Origin: Microbacterium terrisoli
GTDB lineage: Bacteria > Actinomycetota > Actinomycetes > Actinomycetales > Microbacteriaceae
NCBI RefSeq assembly: GCF_030866805.1
Contig: NZ_CP133019.1
Location: forward strand, 2,666,001 to 2,730,000
Reading direction: 5' to 3'
Length of the DNA: 64,000 bases
Part shown: piece by piece, positions 34,901 to 44,754 of the stretch
Position numbering within the stretch: position 1 is the stretch's first letter
How the letters are laid out: each line of letters begins with the position of its first letter
The notes under the pieces: generated by a model
The model's input: only the letters and a program-made list of their open reading frames with translations
What the model was told of the DNA's origin: nothing
The model's database searches: none
Program-made: the position numbers and the translations under genes

Positions 34901-37293
34901 GACGCACCTCCCGTCGTCGTCTCGGCCGGTGAGCCGGTATCGGCTCTCGCGTCTTGGATGGCATGCCAGACCCGCGCCGGTGTGGCGGGCATGTGGATGT
35001 CGCCGACGCCGTACGGCCGCAGCGCGTCGACGATGCCGTTGATGATGGCCGGCGTCGAGGCGATGGTCCCCGCCTCGCCCACGCCCTTGACTCCGAGGGC
35101 GTTGGTCAGGGCCGGGGTGACCGTGCGCGCCGTCGTGAACGAGGGCAGATCGGCGGCGCTGGGCAGCAGGTAGTCGACGAACGACCCCGACACCAGCGTG
35201 CCCGCGTCGTCGTACACCGCCTCTTCGAACAGCGCCTGCGAGATGCCCTGGGCGAGGCCGCCGTGCACCTGGCCGTCCACCAGCAGCGGGTTGATGACGT
35301 TGCCGATGTCGTCGACGCACACGTAGTTGCGCAGCTTCACACGACCGGTCTCGGTGTCGACCTCGATGGCCGCCAGGTGCGTCCCGTGCGGGAAGTTGAA
35401 GTTCACCGGGTCGAACGTCGCGTCCGAGTCCAGACTCGGTTCGAACCCGTCGGGCATGTTGTGCGCGGCGAACGTCGCGAACGCGATCTCGGCGAGCGTC
35501 ATCCCCGCGTCGGTCCCCTTCACACCGAACCGTCCGTCGGCGAACTCGATGTCGTCGCGGTTGGCCTCCAGCAGGTGAGCGGCGACCGTCTTGGCCTTCT
35601 CGATCACCTTGTCGGCCGCGGCCACCACCGCCATGCCGCCGACCACCAGTGACCGCGAGCCATACGTGTCCATGCCCTTCTGCGCCACCTGCGTGTCGCC
35701 GTGCAGGATGATGACGTCGTCGAAGGCCACGCCCAGCCGGTCGGCGACGATCTGGCTGTACGAGGTCTCATGGCCCTGCCCGTGCGGGCTGATGCCGGTG
35801 ACCACCTCGACCTGACCGGTGGGCAGGATCCGCACCTGCGCGTGCTCCCAGCCGCCGGCGGCGTAGTCCAGCGACCCCAGGACGCGCGAGGGGGCGAGAC
35901 CGCACATCTCGGTGTAGGTGGACACGCCGATGCCCAGCTGCACGACGTCCCCGGACTCGCGACGCTCCTTCTGCTCGGCCCGCAGCGCGTCGTAGCCGAA
36001 CATCTCCAGCGCCTTGTCGGTGGCCGCCTCGTAGTTGCCCGAGTCATACTCGAGGCCGGCGACGGTCGTGAACGGGAACTCCTCGTGCCGGATCCAGTTC
36101 TTGCGCCGCAGCTCGATCGGGTCCATGCCCAGCTCGGCCGCCAGATCGTCCATCGCCCGTTCAATCGCGTACGTCGCCTCGGGGCGGCCCGCACCGCGGT
36201 AGGCGCCGGTGACGACCTTGTTCGTGAACAGGTTGTTGCATTCGAACCGATATGCGGGGAACTTGTAGATCGCGTTGAACATGAACGCCCCGAGGATCGG
36301 GATGCCGCCGCCGATCAGGCTCTGGTACGCGCCCATGTCGGCCAGCAGGTTCACGCTGAGCGCCGTGACAGTGCCGTCGCGCTTCGCGCCGACCTTGATG
36401 CGCTGCACCTGGGCCCTGCCGTGGTGGGCGCCCATCAGCGATTCGGTGCGGGTCTCGGTGTACTTGCACGGCTTGCCGGTGTGGCGGGCCGCCAGCACGG
36501 TGATGAACTCTTCGGTCGTCACTGCCAGCTTGCCGCCGAACCCTCCGCCCACGTCGGGCGCGATCACCCGCACTTTCGATTCCGGGATGCCGAGGGCCAG
36601 CGACAGCATGAGCTTCAGGATGTGCGGCACCTGCGTGGCCGACCACATCGTGAGCTGATCGCCGGTGGGGTCCACGACCGTGGAACGCGGCTCCATGAAC
36701 GCCGGGATCAGCCGCTGCTGGTAGTACGTGCGCTCGAGCACGACCTCACTGTCGGCCAGTGCCTTCTCGGCGTCGCCGCCGGTGCCGGCCTGGGCGGAGT
36801 CGAACACCCAGCGCGCCGACAGGTTCGTGCCCAGCGAGGGCTGGGCGAGCACCTCGTCGGTGAAGGCCTCTTCGAGGTCGAGCACGACCGGCAGCTCTTC
36901 GTAGTCGACGTCGATCTCATCCAGCGCGTCGCGGGCCTGCGCCGCGGTGCGCGCTATCACGCAGGCGACGATCTCGCCCGAGAAGGCGACATGGTCGATC
37001 GCGATCGGCAGGTACGGTGCGGCCTTCTGGTCGGGAGTGACCGGCCACGCCGACGGGATGCTGCCCTGCTCTGCGGCGACATCCTGCCCGGTCAGCACCG
37101 AGACGACCCCCGGTGCCCTGCGCGCGGCATCCACGTTCAACGACGTGATCTTCGCGTGGGCGAAGGGGCTGCGCAGCAGCGCGATGTGCAGCATGCCGGC
37201 CAGCACCATGTTGTCGGTGTACCGGCTGTGGCCGGTGATCAGCCGCTGGTCTTCTTTTCGGGTGCGCGGGGCCCCGATCTCGGCGGTGGTCAT
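34897..37293 (-). CDS. coxL: Form II CO dehydrogenase-type molybdenum large subunit
   Basis: The 798-residue catalytic subunit of an aerobic CO dehydrogenase-like molybdenum hydroxylase. Cofactor loops GGGFGGK (249-255) and the catalytic-Glu motif GVGEAG (Glu740) are present. The active-site loop reads AYRGAGR (364-370), the signature of form II enzymes; true form I CO dehydrogenase has AYXCSFR with a copper-binding Cys, absent here. So oxidation of CO is doubtful and another aromatic, aldehyde or purine-like substrate is possible. Overlaps coxS and coxM by four bases. The mocA gene at the head of the operon suggests an MCD cofactor. Confidence 0.93.
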   Translation of the reverse strand: MTTAEIGAPRTRKEDQRLITGHSRYTDNMVLAGMLHIALLRSPFAHAKITSLNVDAARRAPGVVSVLTGQDVAAEQGSIPSAWPVTPDQKAAPYLPIAIDHVAFSGEIVACVIARTAAQARDALDEIDVDYEELPVVLDLEEAFTDEVLAQPSLGTNLSARWVFDSAQAGTGGDAEKALADSEVVLERTYYQQRLIPAFMEPRSTVVDPTGDQLTMWSATQVPHILKLMLSLALGIPESKVRVIAPDVGGGFGGKLAVTTEEFITVLAARHTGKPCKYTETRTESLMGAHHGRAQVQRIKVGAKRDGTVTALSVNLLADMGAYQSLIGGGIPILGAFMFNAIYKFPAYRFECNNLFTNKVVTGAYRGAGRPEATYAIERAMDDLAAELGMDPIELRRKNWIRHEEFPFTTVAGLEYDSGNYEAATDKALEMFGYDALRAEQKERRESGDVVQLGIGVSTYTEMCGLAPSRVLGSLDYAAGGWEHAQVRILPTGQVEVVTGISPHGQGHETSYSQIVADRLGVAFDDVIILHGDTQVAQKGMDTYGSRSLVVGGMAVVAAADKVIEKAKTVAAHLLEANRDDIEFADGRFGVKGTDAGMTLAEIAFATFAAHNMPDGFEPSLDSDATFDPVNFNFPHGTHLAAIEVDTETGRVKLRNYVCVDDIGNVINPLLVDGQVHGGLAQGISQALFEEAVYDDAGTLVSGSFVDYLLPSAADLPSFTTARTVTPALTNALGVKGVGEAGTIASTPAIINGIVDALRPYGVGDIHMPATPARVWHAIQDARADTGSPAETTTGGAS

Positions 37294-37796
37294 GCCGGCT
37301 CCTCAACCATCTCGGTGGCCTTCTCCCCCGCGTCGGCGTGCGCGGCCGCCTGCACCGCGCGCACGATGTTGTGATAGCCCGTGCACCGACAGAGGTTGCC
37401 TTCCAGCCCTTCGCGGATCGTCTGCTCGTCGGGATCGGGATGCTCGTTCAGCAGGTCGATGGACTCCATGATCATGCCGGGTGTGCAGAAGCCGCACTGC
37501 AGAGCGTGGTGCTCGTGGAAGGCCTGCTGCATGGGATGCAGCGTGTCGCCGTCGGCGATCCCCTCGATCGTGGTGACCTCTCGCCCGTCGGCCTGCACGG
37601 CCAGCATCGTGCAGCTCTTGACGCTCATTCCGTCCAGATGCACCGTGCAGGCGCCGCAGTTGCTGGTGTCGCAGCCGATCAGCGTCCCGGTCTTGCCGAG
37701 CACCTCCCGCAGATACTGCACAAGCAGCATTCTCGGCTCGACATCGTCGGTGTAGGTCGTCCCGTCCACCGTCACGGTGATTGTCCTGCGCGCCAT
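37290..37796 (-). CDS. coxS: CO dehydrogenase-type [2Fe-2S] small subunit
   Basis: A 168-residue subunit with two [2Fe-2S] clusters. The plant-ferredoxin-type cluster is [15 protein letters not shown] plus a later Cys in SVKSCTML; the second, all-helical cluster uses QCGFCTPGM and [10 protein letters not shown]. It moves electrons from the molybdenum site to FAD. The first gene after an internal promoter; its stop overlaps the coxL start (ATGA). Confidence 0.97.
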   Translation of the reverse strand: MARRTITVTVDGTTYTDDVEPRMLLVQYLREVLGKTGTLIGCDTSNCGACTVHLDGMSVKSCTMLAVQADGREVTTIEGIADGDTLHPMQQAFHEHHALQCGFCTPGMIMESIDLLNEHPDPDEQTIREGLEGNLCRCTGYHNIVRAVQAAAHADAGEKATEMVEEPA

Positions 37797-37836
37797 GGCA
37801 CATCTCCGATCCGTTCACACGTCGTCGTGTTCTCTC

Positions 37837-37865
37837 TGTATAGCAGTGCCGCCGGGTCCAGACAA
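37837..37865 (-). promoter_or_regulatory. Likely internal promoter for coxSLMG
   Basis: On the minus strand TTGTCT (37860-37865) is followed after exactly 17 bases by TATACA (37837-37842), 40 bases before the coxS start. It lies in the only sizeable gap (91 bases) of the cox operon, so the structural genes can be transcribed separately from the accessory genes. Confidence 0.65.
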
Positions 37866-37887
37866 CGGCCCGGCCCGCGGCGAGCAC

Positions 37888-39024
37888 TCAGCCGTCGGCG
37901 CCCTGGTGCACGCGCCGGCCAGTCTCGTTCAGCGGCACGTTCGTCCCGTCCCAGCGGCGCCCGATGATCTGCGCGGCGATCGAGACCGCCGTCTCTTCGG
38001 GGGTGCGCCCGCCCAGGTCCAACCCGATCGGGCTGATCAGCCGCGACAGATCGTCGGGTTCGAGCCCTGCTTCCTCGAGCCGCACCAGACGGTCTTCGTG
38101 CGTCTTGCGCGATCCCATGGCCCCGATGAACGCGGGCTCCTGCCCACCGCGCAGCCGCAGGGCCACCTGCAGCACGGGCACGTCGAACTTCGGGTCGTGG
38201 GTGAGCACGCAGATGACCGTGCGCGTGTCGATGCGCCCGGCATCCACCTCTGCCTGCAGGTAGGTGTGCGGCCACGACACGATGACCTCGTCGGCGCCGG
38301 GGAAGCGCGCCCGGGTCGCGAACACCGATCGCGCGTCGCAGACGGTGACATGGAATCCGAGCAGCGCTCCTTGACGTGCCACCGCCGCGGCGAAGTCGAT
38401 CGCGCCGAACACGATCATCCGTGGCTTCGGTTGGAAGGATGCCGCGAACACGCGCATTCCGCTCTCCATGCGCTCACCGGCAAGGCCGTACGTGAGCACG
38501 CTCGTCGCCCCCGACGCCAGCACTCCGCGCACATCGTCGGCGACCGCCTCGTCGATGCGGTCCACGCCGAGCGTCCCGGTGACGCGGTCGGGGCGCACCA
38601 CCAGGCGCCGCCCGAGGAAGGCGGGATCAGCATGCTCGATGACGGTGGCGACCGCGACCGGGCGGCCTGCGGCGATGTCGGCGGCCACGTCGTCGAAGTC
38701 GGGGAAGGCGGTCTGCGACACCGGCTCGACGAACACGTCGATGATGCCGCCGCAGGTCAGGCCCACGGCGAAAGCGTCGTCGTCGCTGAACCCGTATCGC
38801 TGCAGAACCGGCACACCGGAGTCGGCGACTTCCTGGCACAGCTCATACAGCGCGCCCTCGACGCACCCTCCCGACACCGACCCCGACACCGTGCCGTCTT
38901 CGGTCACCATCATCGATGCGCCCGGCGGGCGCGGCGCCGAGCGGATCGTCTGCACGACCGTGCCCACGCCGATGGTCTGGCCCGTCTGCCAGCTCTCGCG
39001 CAGATCAGCGAGGATCTCACGCAC
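37888..39024 (-). CDS. XdhC/CoxF-type molybdenum hydroxylase maturation protein
   Basis: A 378-residue XdhC/CoxI family protein. The N-terminal domain contains GSVSGGCVEGALYELCQEVA and VGLTCGGIIDVFVEPV, conserved cysteine-bearing loops; the C-terminal Rossmann domain includes PRMIVFGAIDFAAAVARQGA and VLTHDPKFDVPVLQVAL. In xanthine dehydrogenase systems XdhC binds the cofactor and helps add the sulfido ligand before insertion; the same is expected for Cox. Overlaps coxE by eight bases. Confidence 0.92.
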   Translation of the reverse strand: MREILADLRESWQTGQTIGVGTVVQTIRSAPRPPGASMMVTEDGTVSGSVSGGCVEGALYELCQEVADSGVPVLQRYGFSDDDAFAVGLTCGGIIDVFVEPVSQTAFPDFDDVAADIAAGRPVAVATVIEHADPAFLGRRLVVRPDRVTGTLGVDRIDEAVADDVRGVLASGATSVLTYGLAGERMESGMRVFAASFQPKPRMIVFGAIDFAAAVARQGALLGFHVTVCDARSVFATRARFPGADEVIVSWPHTYLQAEVDAGRIDTRTVICVLTHDPKFDVPVLQVALRLRGGQEPAFIGAMGSRKTHEDRLVRLEEAGLEPDDLSRLISPIGLDLGGRTPEETAVSIAAQIIGRRWDGTNVPLNETGRRVHQGADG

Positions 39025-40150
39025 GGCCGATCACCTCCAACAGCTCCGCGAACGCCGCCATGGAGTGTCCGGCGACCAGGCCGTCCAGCCACGGGAGCGA
39101 CGCCGCAATCCCGGCTTGAACCGGAGCATACCCCGGCTTGCCCCGGTGCGGGTTTGCCCACAGCACGGAGTGCGCGAGCAGATGCAGCCGAGCCATCTGA
39201 GAACCCAGCAGCGCGGCGTCGCCGACTTCCCACCCGTCGCTGGCGACGACGACCACGGCCGACCGGGCGAAGCCGCGCTGTCCCCAGCGGTCGATGAAGG
39301 CGCGCACCTGCTCTCCCAGCCGCGTGCCGCCCGACCAGTCCGGCACCGTCTGGCCGACCAGGCGAAGCGCGGTGTCGGCGTCGCGGGCGCGCAGCGCGCC
39401 GGTCACCCGGGTCAGGCGCGTACCCATCGTGAACACCTCGGTGGTCTGGGCAGCAGCCTGCACGATGCGGTGCGCAAGCCGCAGCAGGCTGTCGGCGTAG
39501 GGTGCCATCGACCCTGACACGTCCACGAGCAGCACGATCCTGCGCGACCTCGGGATGCGGCGGCGACGGCGCGGCGGCACAGGTTCTCCCGCGTGCCGCA
39601 GCATTTCGCGCACGGTCGCGGCGGCATCGAGCCCGCCCGCGCGGGCCGGGCGGCGACGCATGCCGCGCCGCTGCGGCAGGCGCACCTCCAGCTCTGCGAA
39701 CATCGCCGCAAGGCGTCGACGCTCCCCCGCCGAGAGGGTCGCGATGTCGCGCTGCCCCAGCGACTCATCGGCACTGGCCAGAACCGCGACAGGGCGCGCG
39801 TCGCCTGCCGCAGCGTCTCCGGAGCCCACGTCCAGGCTCGCCTGGATGACGGTCTTCGCTGCCGGCCGCCGGCCGCCGGCGCGCACCGGCAGCGCACCGA
39901 ACCAGTGCGCGAACGCCTTGTCGTACACGACGATGTCGGCCGGGCTCGCGCAGAGCGTTGCCCGGCCCGCCCAGTACACATGCGAGCGGCTGCCCGCCCC
40001 CAGCCGTGCGGTGGCCACGGTGAACAGCTGCGCACGATCGGGACCGGAGGCAAGACCCGCCTCGCGCAGCGCGTGCGTGAACCCGATCATGGCCGCCGAT
40101 GGCGTGATCGGCGCGGCGCCGTCACCGATCGCGCGGAGCCCGGCATCCAT
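39017..40150 (-). CDS. coxE: VWA-domain CoxE-type protein
   Basis: A 377-residue von Willebrand A-type protein. The metal-ion-dependent adhesion site is DVSGSM within RIVLLVDVSGSMAPYADSLL, with supporting SGGTRLG and ASDGWEVGD. An N-terminal helical region carries an Arg-rich basic stretch just before the VWA domain. With CoxD it forms a MoxR-VWA pair, thought to remodel or metallate the CO dehydrogenase active site. In form I enzymes this builds the CuSMo centre; here copper is not expected, so a chaperone role is inferred. Confidence 0.9.
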   Translation of the reverse strand: MDAGLRAIGDGAAPITPSAAMIGFTHALREAGLASGPDRAQLFTVATARLGAGSRSHVYWAGRATLCASPADIVVYDKAFAHWFGALPVRAGGRRPAAKTVIQASLDVGSGDAAAGDARPVAVLASADESLGQRDIATLSAGERRRLAAMFAELEVRLPQRRGMRRRPARAGGLDAAATVREMLRHAGEPVPPRRRRRIPRSRRIVLLVDVSGSMAPYADSLLRLAHRIVQAAAQTTEVFTMGTRLTRVTGALRARDADTALRLVGQTVPDWSGGTRLGEQVRAFIDRWGQRGFARSAVVVVASDGWEVGDAALLGSQMARLHLLAHSVLWANPHRGKPGYAPVQAGIAASLPWLDGLVAGHSMAAFAELLEVIGRA

Positions 40151-40160
40151 CGCGTCGTCC

Positions 40161-41090
40161 TCAGGTCGTCAGCAGCACGTCGAGCGTCGCGCGCACGCGC
40201 TCGATGTCTTCGCGGTATTTGCAGATCGCGCCGATGGTGGCCGCCGCCGATTCGAGGTCGATCGTCTGCGCGCCCAGCTGATGCAGTGCCCGCGCCCAAT
40301 CCAGCGATTCGGCCACGCCGGGCGGTTTGTGCATGTCGGCGCCGCGCCGCAGCTCGGCGATCACGGCGGCCACCTGCGCGGCCAGCTGTGCGTCGACGTC
40401 CGGCAGCCGGGTGCGCAGGATCTGCACTTCGCGGGCAAGGCCCGGATGCTCGATCCAGTGGTACAGGCAGCGGCGCTTGAGCGCATCGTGCAGCTCGCGG
40501 GTGCGGTTCGAGGTCAGCACCACGATCGGCGGCACGGCGGCGGTGATCGTGCCGAGCTCCGGTATGGTCACCTGATTGGTGGAGAGCACCTCGAGCAGGA
40601 ACGCCTCGAACTCGTCGTCGGCGCGGTCGATCTCGTCCACCAGCAGTACGGCGGGGCTTTCTTTCAGCGCGCGCAGGATCGGTCGGGCCAGCAGAAAACG
40701 CTCGTCGAACAGCGAGCGCTCCAGCTCCGCGGTGCCCTCGGGCGCCGCGGCGCCGGAACCGGAGGCCTCTGCCGCCCGCAGGTGCAGGATCTGCCGGGTG
40801 AAGTCCCAGTCATACAGCGCCTGGGTGGCATCGATGCCTTCGTAGCACTGCAGCCGGATGAGCGGGATGCCGCAGGTCAGCGCCAGCGCCTCTGCCAGCG
40901 CCGTCTTGCCCGTGCCCGGTTCGCCCTCCAGCAGCAGCGGCCGTTGCAGGGCGAGGGCGAGATAGGTCACCGTCGAAAGGCCCGTATCGCTCAGATAGCC
41001 GACCTCGCCCAGCGCCTCGGCGACGGCCTCGGGCGAGTCGGGCAGCTCCAGAGCCGATGGTGCGGCTGACAGTGGGGCGGACGCGCTCAT
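40161..41090 (-). CDS. coxD: MoxR-type AAA ATPase CoxD
   Basis: A 309-residue MoxR-family AAA+ ATPase. Walker A is GEPGTGKTAL, Walker B is VLLVDEIDRADDE, and the sensor-1 region reads VLTSNRTRELHDALKRRC with the arginine finger nearby. It works with the VWA protein CoxE in maturing molybdenum hydroxylases. It overlaps mocA by four bases and is ten bases before coxE. Confidence 0.92.
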   Translation of the reverse strand: MSASAPLSAAPSALELPDSPEAVAEALGEVGYLSDTGLSTVTYLALALQRPLLLEGEPGTGKTALAEALALTCGIPLIRLQCYEGIDATQALYDWDFTRQILHLRAAEASGSGAAAPEGTAELERSLFDERFLLARPILRALKESPAVLLVDEIDRADDEFEAFLLEVLSTNQVTIPELGTITAAVPPIVVLTSNRTRELHDALKRRCLYHWIEHPGLAREVQILRTRLPDVDAQLAAQVAAVIAELRRGADMHKPPGVAESLDWARALHQLGAQTIDLESAAATIGAICKYREDIERVRATLDVLLTT

Positions 41091-41689
41091 GCGCTCAGCT
41101 TAGGGACCGCAGAGCCCACCGGCAGGTCTTCGACGCGGTCGACGTCGACGCCTGCGGCCAGATCTGCGCACTCGATGACGGTGACGGGATGGTCACAGAA
41201 GTACGCGCGTGCACCGCTGTCACCGTGGGCGGAGCCGGCCACGCCGACCCAGTGCTCGCGGCCGATCAGCACGGGATGGCCGTGCGTGCGCGGGCCGTAG
41301 CCGGCGCGGGCCAGCACGTCCGGTGCGGCCTGCGCGCACAGCCGACGCACGACCTCGGCGCCCACGTCCGGCACGTCGACGAGGTGGATGATCGCCGCAT
41401 CGGCGTCGAGGTGGGCGGCCGTGCGCACACCGGCCCGCAGCGATGCACCCATGCCCGTGGCCCAGTCGGGCGCGTCGATCACCTCGACGTCTTCGTCCAC
41501 CAGCGCCGCGCGCACCTCATCCGACCGCGCGCCCACGACCACGAGCACCGGATCGCAGCCGCCGTCCGAGAGTGCACGTGCCGCCGTGACCACCCACGGG
41601 CGGGACGCGGCATCGCGCACCAGCGCCTTCGGCGCACCCATGCGCGTGCCGGCGCCGGCAGCCAGCAGCACCCCCACCACCCCGGTCAT
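41087..41689 (-). CDS. mocA: Molybdenum cofactor cytidylyltransferase-like protein
   Basis: A 200-residue MobA-fold nucleotidyltransferase with GVLLAAGAGTRMGAPKAL at the N-terminus, DWATGMGASLRAGVR and HLVDVPDVG, as in MocA-type enzymes that add CMP to molybdopterin to make the MCD cofactor of hydroxylases. A late GDSGARAYF motif is typical. It is first in the cox operon, matching the cofactor need of CoxL, while the mobA at 16.3 kb matches Nar/Fdh. Cytidyl specificity is inferred from context. Confidence 0.88.
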   Translation of the reverse strand: MTGVVGVLLAAGAGTRMGAPKALVRDAASRPWVVTAARALSDGGCDPVLVVVGARSDEVRAALVDEDVEVIDAPDWATGMGASLRAGVRTAAHLDADAAIIHLVDVPDVGAEVVRRLCAQAAPDVLARAGYGPRTHGHPVLIGREHWVGVAGSAHGDSGARAYFCDHPVTVIECADLAAGVDVDRVEDLPVGSAVPKLSA

Positions 41690-41729
41690 GCCGCCAGCCT
41701 ACGCCGGGCGGCAACCGGCCTCGAACGCA

Positions 41730-41761
41730 CGAGAGGCCCCACCCGAAGGTGGAGCCTCTCG
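41730..41761 (-). terminator. Terminator of rplKA
   Basis: Arms CGAGAGGC (41730-41737) and GCCTCTCG (41754-41761), extended inside by CCAC/GTGG pairing with one bulge, lie 14 bases after the rplA stop. It separates the ribosomal operon from mocA, which is on the same strand downstream. Confidence 0.85.
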
Positions 41762-41774
41762 GTGAGCGTCAGAC

Positions 41775-42464
41775 TCAGATGGCGTTGACGTCCAGCGGGA
41801 TGCCGGGGCCGAACGTGGTCGACACGGCACCCTTCTGGATGTAACGGCCCTTCGAGCTTGCCGGCTTCAGGCGCACGATCTCTTCGAGCGCGACCTTCAG
41901 GTTCTCGTCGAGCTGGTCGGCCGTGAACGAGGCCTTTCCGACGATGAAGTGCACATTGGCGTGCTTGTCGACGCGGAACTCGATCTTGCCGCCCTTGATC
42001 TCCTCGACGGCCTTGGCCGGGTTGGGGGTCACCGTGCCGGTCTTCGGGTTCGGCATCAGGCCGCGGGGGCCGAGCACCTTGCCGAGTCGTCCGACCTGGC
42101 CCATGAGCTCCGGCGTGGCCACGGCCGCGTCGAAGTCGGTCCAGCCGGCGGCGACCTTCTCGATCAGCTCGGTGCTGCCGACCTCGTCCGCACCGGCGGC
42201 GATGGCGGCCTCGGCGGCCGGACCGTTGGCGAAGACGATGACGCGGGCGGTCTTGCCCGTGCCGTGCGGCAGCATGACGGTGCCGCGCACCATCTGGTCG
42301 GCCTTGCGCGGGTCGACCGCGAGCTTGAGGGCGACCTCGACGGTCGAGTCGAACTTCTTCGACCCGGTGTCCTTCGCGAGGGCGACTGCCTCGGTCGGGG
42401 TGTAGAACTTGTCAGCCTCGATCTTCGAGCTGGCAGCCTTGTAAGCCTTGGACTTGGTAGCCAT
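41775..42464 (-). CDS. rplA: 50S ribosomal protein L1
   Basis: A 229-residue ribosomal protein L1 of the L1 stalk. Conserved parts include [40 protein letters not shown] and [27 protein letters not shown] site precedes the ATG. It follows rplK after 13 bases and ends at a hairpin, so rplJL is not in the same transcript. Confidence 0.99.
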   Translation of the reverse strand: MATKSKAYKAASSKIEADKFYTPTEAVALAKDTGSKKFDSTVEVALKLAVDPRKADQMVRGTVMLPHGTGKTARVIVFANGPAAEAAIAAGADEVGSTELIEKVAAGWTDFDAAVATPELMGQVGRLGKVLGPRGLMPNPKTGTVTPNPAKAVEEIKGGKIEFRVDKHANVHFIVGKASFTADQLDENLKVALEEIVRLKPASSKGRYIQKGAVSTTFGPGIPLDVNAI

Positions 42465-42477
42465 TGTCGTACTCCCC

Positions 42478-42909
42478 TCAGTCCTCGACCGTGATGCCCA
42501 TGGAACGGGCGGTGCCGGCGATGATCTTGGACGCGGCCTCGATGTCGTTCGCGTTCAGGTCGGGCTGCTTGGTCTCGGCGATCTCGCGGACCTGCGCCTT
42601 GGTGAGCTTGCCCACCTTGTCGGTGTGCGGGGTCTTCGAACCCTTCGCAACGCCCGCGGCCTTCTTGATCAGCTCAGCAGCCGGCGGAGTCTTCAGGATG
42701 AAGGTGAAGCTGCGGTCCTCGTAGACGGTGATCTCCACGGGGATGACGTTGCCGCGCTGCGACTCGGTCGCGGCGTTGTACGCCTTGCAGAACTCCATGA
42801 TGTTGACGCCATGCTGACCGAGCGCGGGCCCGATCGGCGGCGCCGGGTTGGCGGCGCCGGCTTTGATCTGAAGCTTGATCAGGCCGGTCACCTTCTTCTT
42901 CGGTGCCAT
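42478..42909 (-). CDS. rplK: 50S ribosomal protein L11
   Basis: A 143-residue L11 of the GTPase-associated centre. Conserved parts include [36 protein letters not shown] and [26 protein letters not shown] precedes the ATG. It is followed by rplA and preceded by nusG across 96 bases that carry a hairpin. Confidence 0.99.
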   Translation of the reverse strand: MAPKKKVTGLIKLQIKAGAANPAPPIGPALGQHGVNIMEFCKAYNAATESQRGNVIPVEITVYEDRSFTFILKTPPAAELIKKAAGVAKGSKTPHTDKVGKLTKAQVREIAETKQPDLNANDIEAASKIIAGTARSMGITVED

Positions 42910-42930
42910 CTGTTCTTCCTTTCAACGAAT

Positions 42931-42948
42931 CGGATGCCGCAGCATCCG
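42931..42948 (-). promoter_or_regulatory. Small hairpin upstream of rplK
   Basis: CGGATGC (42931-42937) and GCATCCG (42942-42948) are perfect 7-bp arms around a 4-base loop, 22 bases before the rplK start. Each arm carries the GGATGC/GCATCC motif that is frequent across this genome. It may modulate rplK translation, or may simply be a motif pair. Confidence 0.45.
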
Positions 42949-43005
42949 TTCTCCCGCAGACCCGGCCGTTCCGGGGTGCGGTGTCTGTGAGACGCGCTGC
43001 GCGCG

Positions 43006-44166
43006 TCACATCATCTTGGTGACCTGGTCGAAGCTCAGCTCGACCGGGGTCTCGCGCTCGAACAGCGAGACGAGGACCGTCAGCTTGCCGCTGGCCGGCT
43101 GGATCTCGCTGATCGTGCCGGGCAGGCCCGCGAACGAGCCTTCCTTGATCGTGATGGTCTCGCCGACCTCGAAGTCGACCTCGGCGGGGATGACGCGGGC
43201 CGCCGTCTGGCCGGACTTCGCCGCTCCTGCCTTGGGCGTTGCGACCTCGCGCACCTCGACCAGGGACTTCAGCATCGTGAAGGCCTCTTCGAAGCGCAGC
43301 GGCGTCGGGTTGTGCGCGTTGCCCACGAACCCGGTCACGCCCGGCGTGTGCCGCACGACCGACCAGGTGTCTTCGTTCAGCTCCATGCGCACGAGCACGT
43401 AGCCGGGGATCCGGACGTGCGTGACCATCTTGCGCTGCCCGTTCTTGATCTCGACGACGTCCTCCATCGGGACCTCGACCTGATAGATGTCCTCTTCGAC
43501 CTCGAGCGTCGATTTGCGCTGCTCGATGTTGGCCTTCACCTTGCGCTCGAAGCCGGCGTAGGAGTGGATGACGTACCACTTGCCCGGCAGCGACCGCAGT
43601 TCGGCGCGGAACGCCTCGTACGGGTCCTCTTCGGACTCGTCGGCGTCCTCGTCAGTCTCGGCGTCGTCAGCCTGCTCGGCCTCGTCGACCCGCTCGGCCT
43701 CATCGGCTTCCTCGGCCTCTTCAGCCTCGTCGACCACGGCGGCGGCGGCATCCACCTCGGCGACGAAGTCCTCGTCGAGCACCGGGCGATCCTCTTCGCC
43801 GTTGACGTCGGGGCCGTCGTAGGGTGCGACCTCATCCGCCTCCGACGCCGCGCGCTGCGCGGCATCCTCCGCGGCGTCGTCGCTGAGGACCTCGGCCGCA
43901 GCCTCGGCTTCAGCGGTCTGGTCGATGTGCAGTGCGTCGTTCACGATCGCGTCCGCCTCCGGGTCTTCGATGTCATAAGAGTCGTCATCGGTGTCTGATT
44001 CGTCGTCGTCGGACTCGTCGTCCTCGACGTGCAGGGCGCGCTGCTCGGCGGCCTGGACCGCGTCTTCTTCAGCCTCGAGGACGTTGCCCTCCTGCGCCTC
44101 GTCGTCCTCGCTGGACTGCTCGGCTGCCGTCGCCCAGTCGACGTCGTCGGCATATCTCTCAGACAC
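43006..44166 (-). CDS. nusG: Transcription termination/antitermination protein NusG, long acidic form
   Basis: NusG binds RNA polymerase and Rho or ribosomal S10. The conserved NGN domain begins at about residue 196 ([20 protein letters not shown]) and the KOW domain is near the end ([20 protein letters not shown]). The first 195 residues are a low-complexity Glu/Asp/Ala tail, making the protein 386 residues against the usual 180. Actinobacterial NusGs often have acidic N-tails, but this one is long. The GTG start with an upstream GGAAGAG is used. It lies between secE and rplK as usual. Confidence 0.97.
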   Translation of the reverse strand: MSERYADDVDWATAAEQSSEDDEAQEGNVLEAEEDAVQAAEQRALHVEDDESDDDESDTDDDSYDIEDPEADAIVNDALHIDQTAEAEAAAEVLSDDAAEDAAQRAASEADEVAPYDGPDVNGEEDRPVLDEDFVAEVDAAAAVVDEAEEAEEADEAERVDEAEQADDAETDEDADESEEDPYEAFRAELRSLPGKWYVIHSYAGFERKVKANIEQRKSTLEVEEDIYQVEVPMEDVVEIKNGQRKMVTHVRIPGYVLVRMELNEDTWSVVRHTPGVTGFVGNAHNPTPLRFEEAFTMLKSLVEVREVATPKAGAAKSGQTAARVIPAEVDFEVGETITIKEGSFAGLPGTISEIQPASGKLTVLVSLFERETPVELSFDQVTKMM

Positions 44167-44214
44167 TTGCGTTCTCTTCCGTTCCTGTGAGCCGGTGCGT
44201 GCGCGCGAAGGGCG

Positions 44215-44481
44215 TCACGAGGCCGGCGAGCCGAACACCCACGTCGTCAGCCAGACGAACAGGACGTCCAGCCCATAGACGATGGCCATCATCACCACGA
44301 CGAAGCCGAGCACCACGATGGTGTACTTGACCAGCTCCTGCCGCGTCGGCGTGACGACCTTGCGCAGTTCGGCGAAGACCTGGCGGACGAAGATGGCAAT
44401 GCGCTGGAAGATGTTGGGCTTCTTCTCGCGCGGCCGGTCGTTCGCGGCGACGACCTCGCCGTTCGGCTCGTCCTGGACCAT
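44215..44481 (-). CDS. secE: Preprotein translocase subunit SecE
   Basis: An 88-residue SecE with one membrane helix (YTIVVLGFVVVMMAIVYGLD) and the conserved amphipathic part NIFQRIAIFVRQVFAELRKV followed by VTPTRQEL. It clamps SecY in the translocon. The ATG at 44481 is used; longer readings run into the tRNA gene. Order tRNA-Trp, secE, nusG is widely conserved. Confidence 0.96.
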   Translation of the reverse strand: MVQDEPNGEVVAANDRPREKKPNIFQRIAIFVRQVFAELRKVVTPTRQELVKYTIVVLGFVVVMMAIVYGLDVLFVWLTTWVFGSPAS

Positions 44482-44528
44482 CGACTCCACCTGAATCGTC
44501 TTCTGTGTGCCAGCAAGCCGCTGACGCG

Positions 44529-44601
<73 letters not shown>

Positions 44602-44754
44602 AGAGGCCCGGAAGCCTCGAGGGGAAGTCGTCATTCTGTCACAGTGTCATGAGGGTGAGGATCGCGTCCCGACCGGCGGGCACGGCGAAAGAATGCAGAC
44701 TTCAACTGCCCTTCCAGTGTAGGGCATGCCCCGCCGGGTCGCGAACCGAGCCGG

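Noticed and set aside
44602..44754. Small gene between tRNA-Trp and the flavin protein gene
   Set aside because: No frame with a ribosome site or conserved-looking product; it most likely holds the tRNA-secE promoter.
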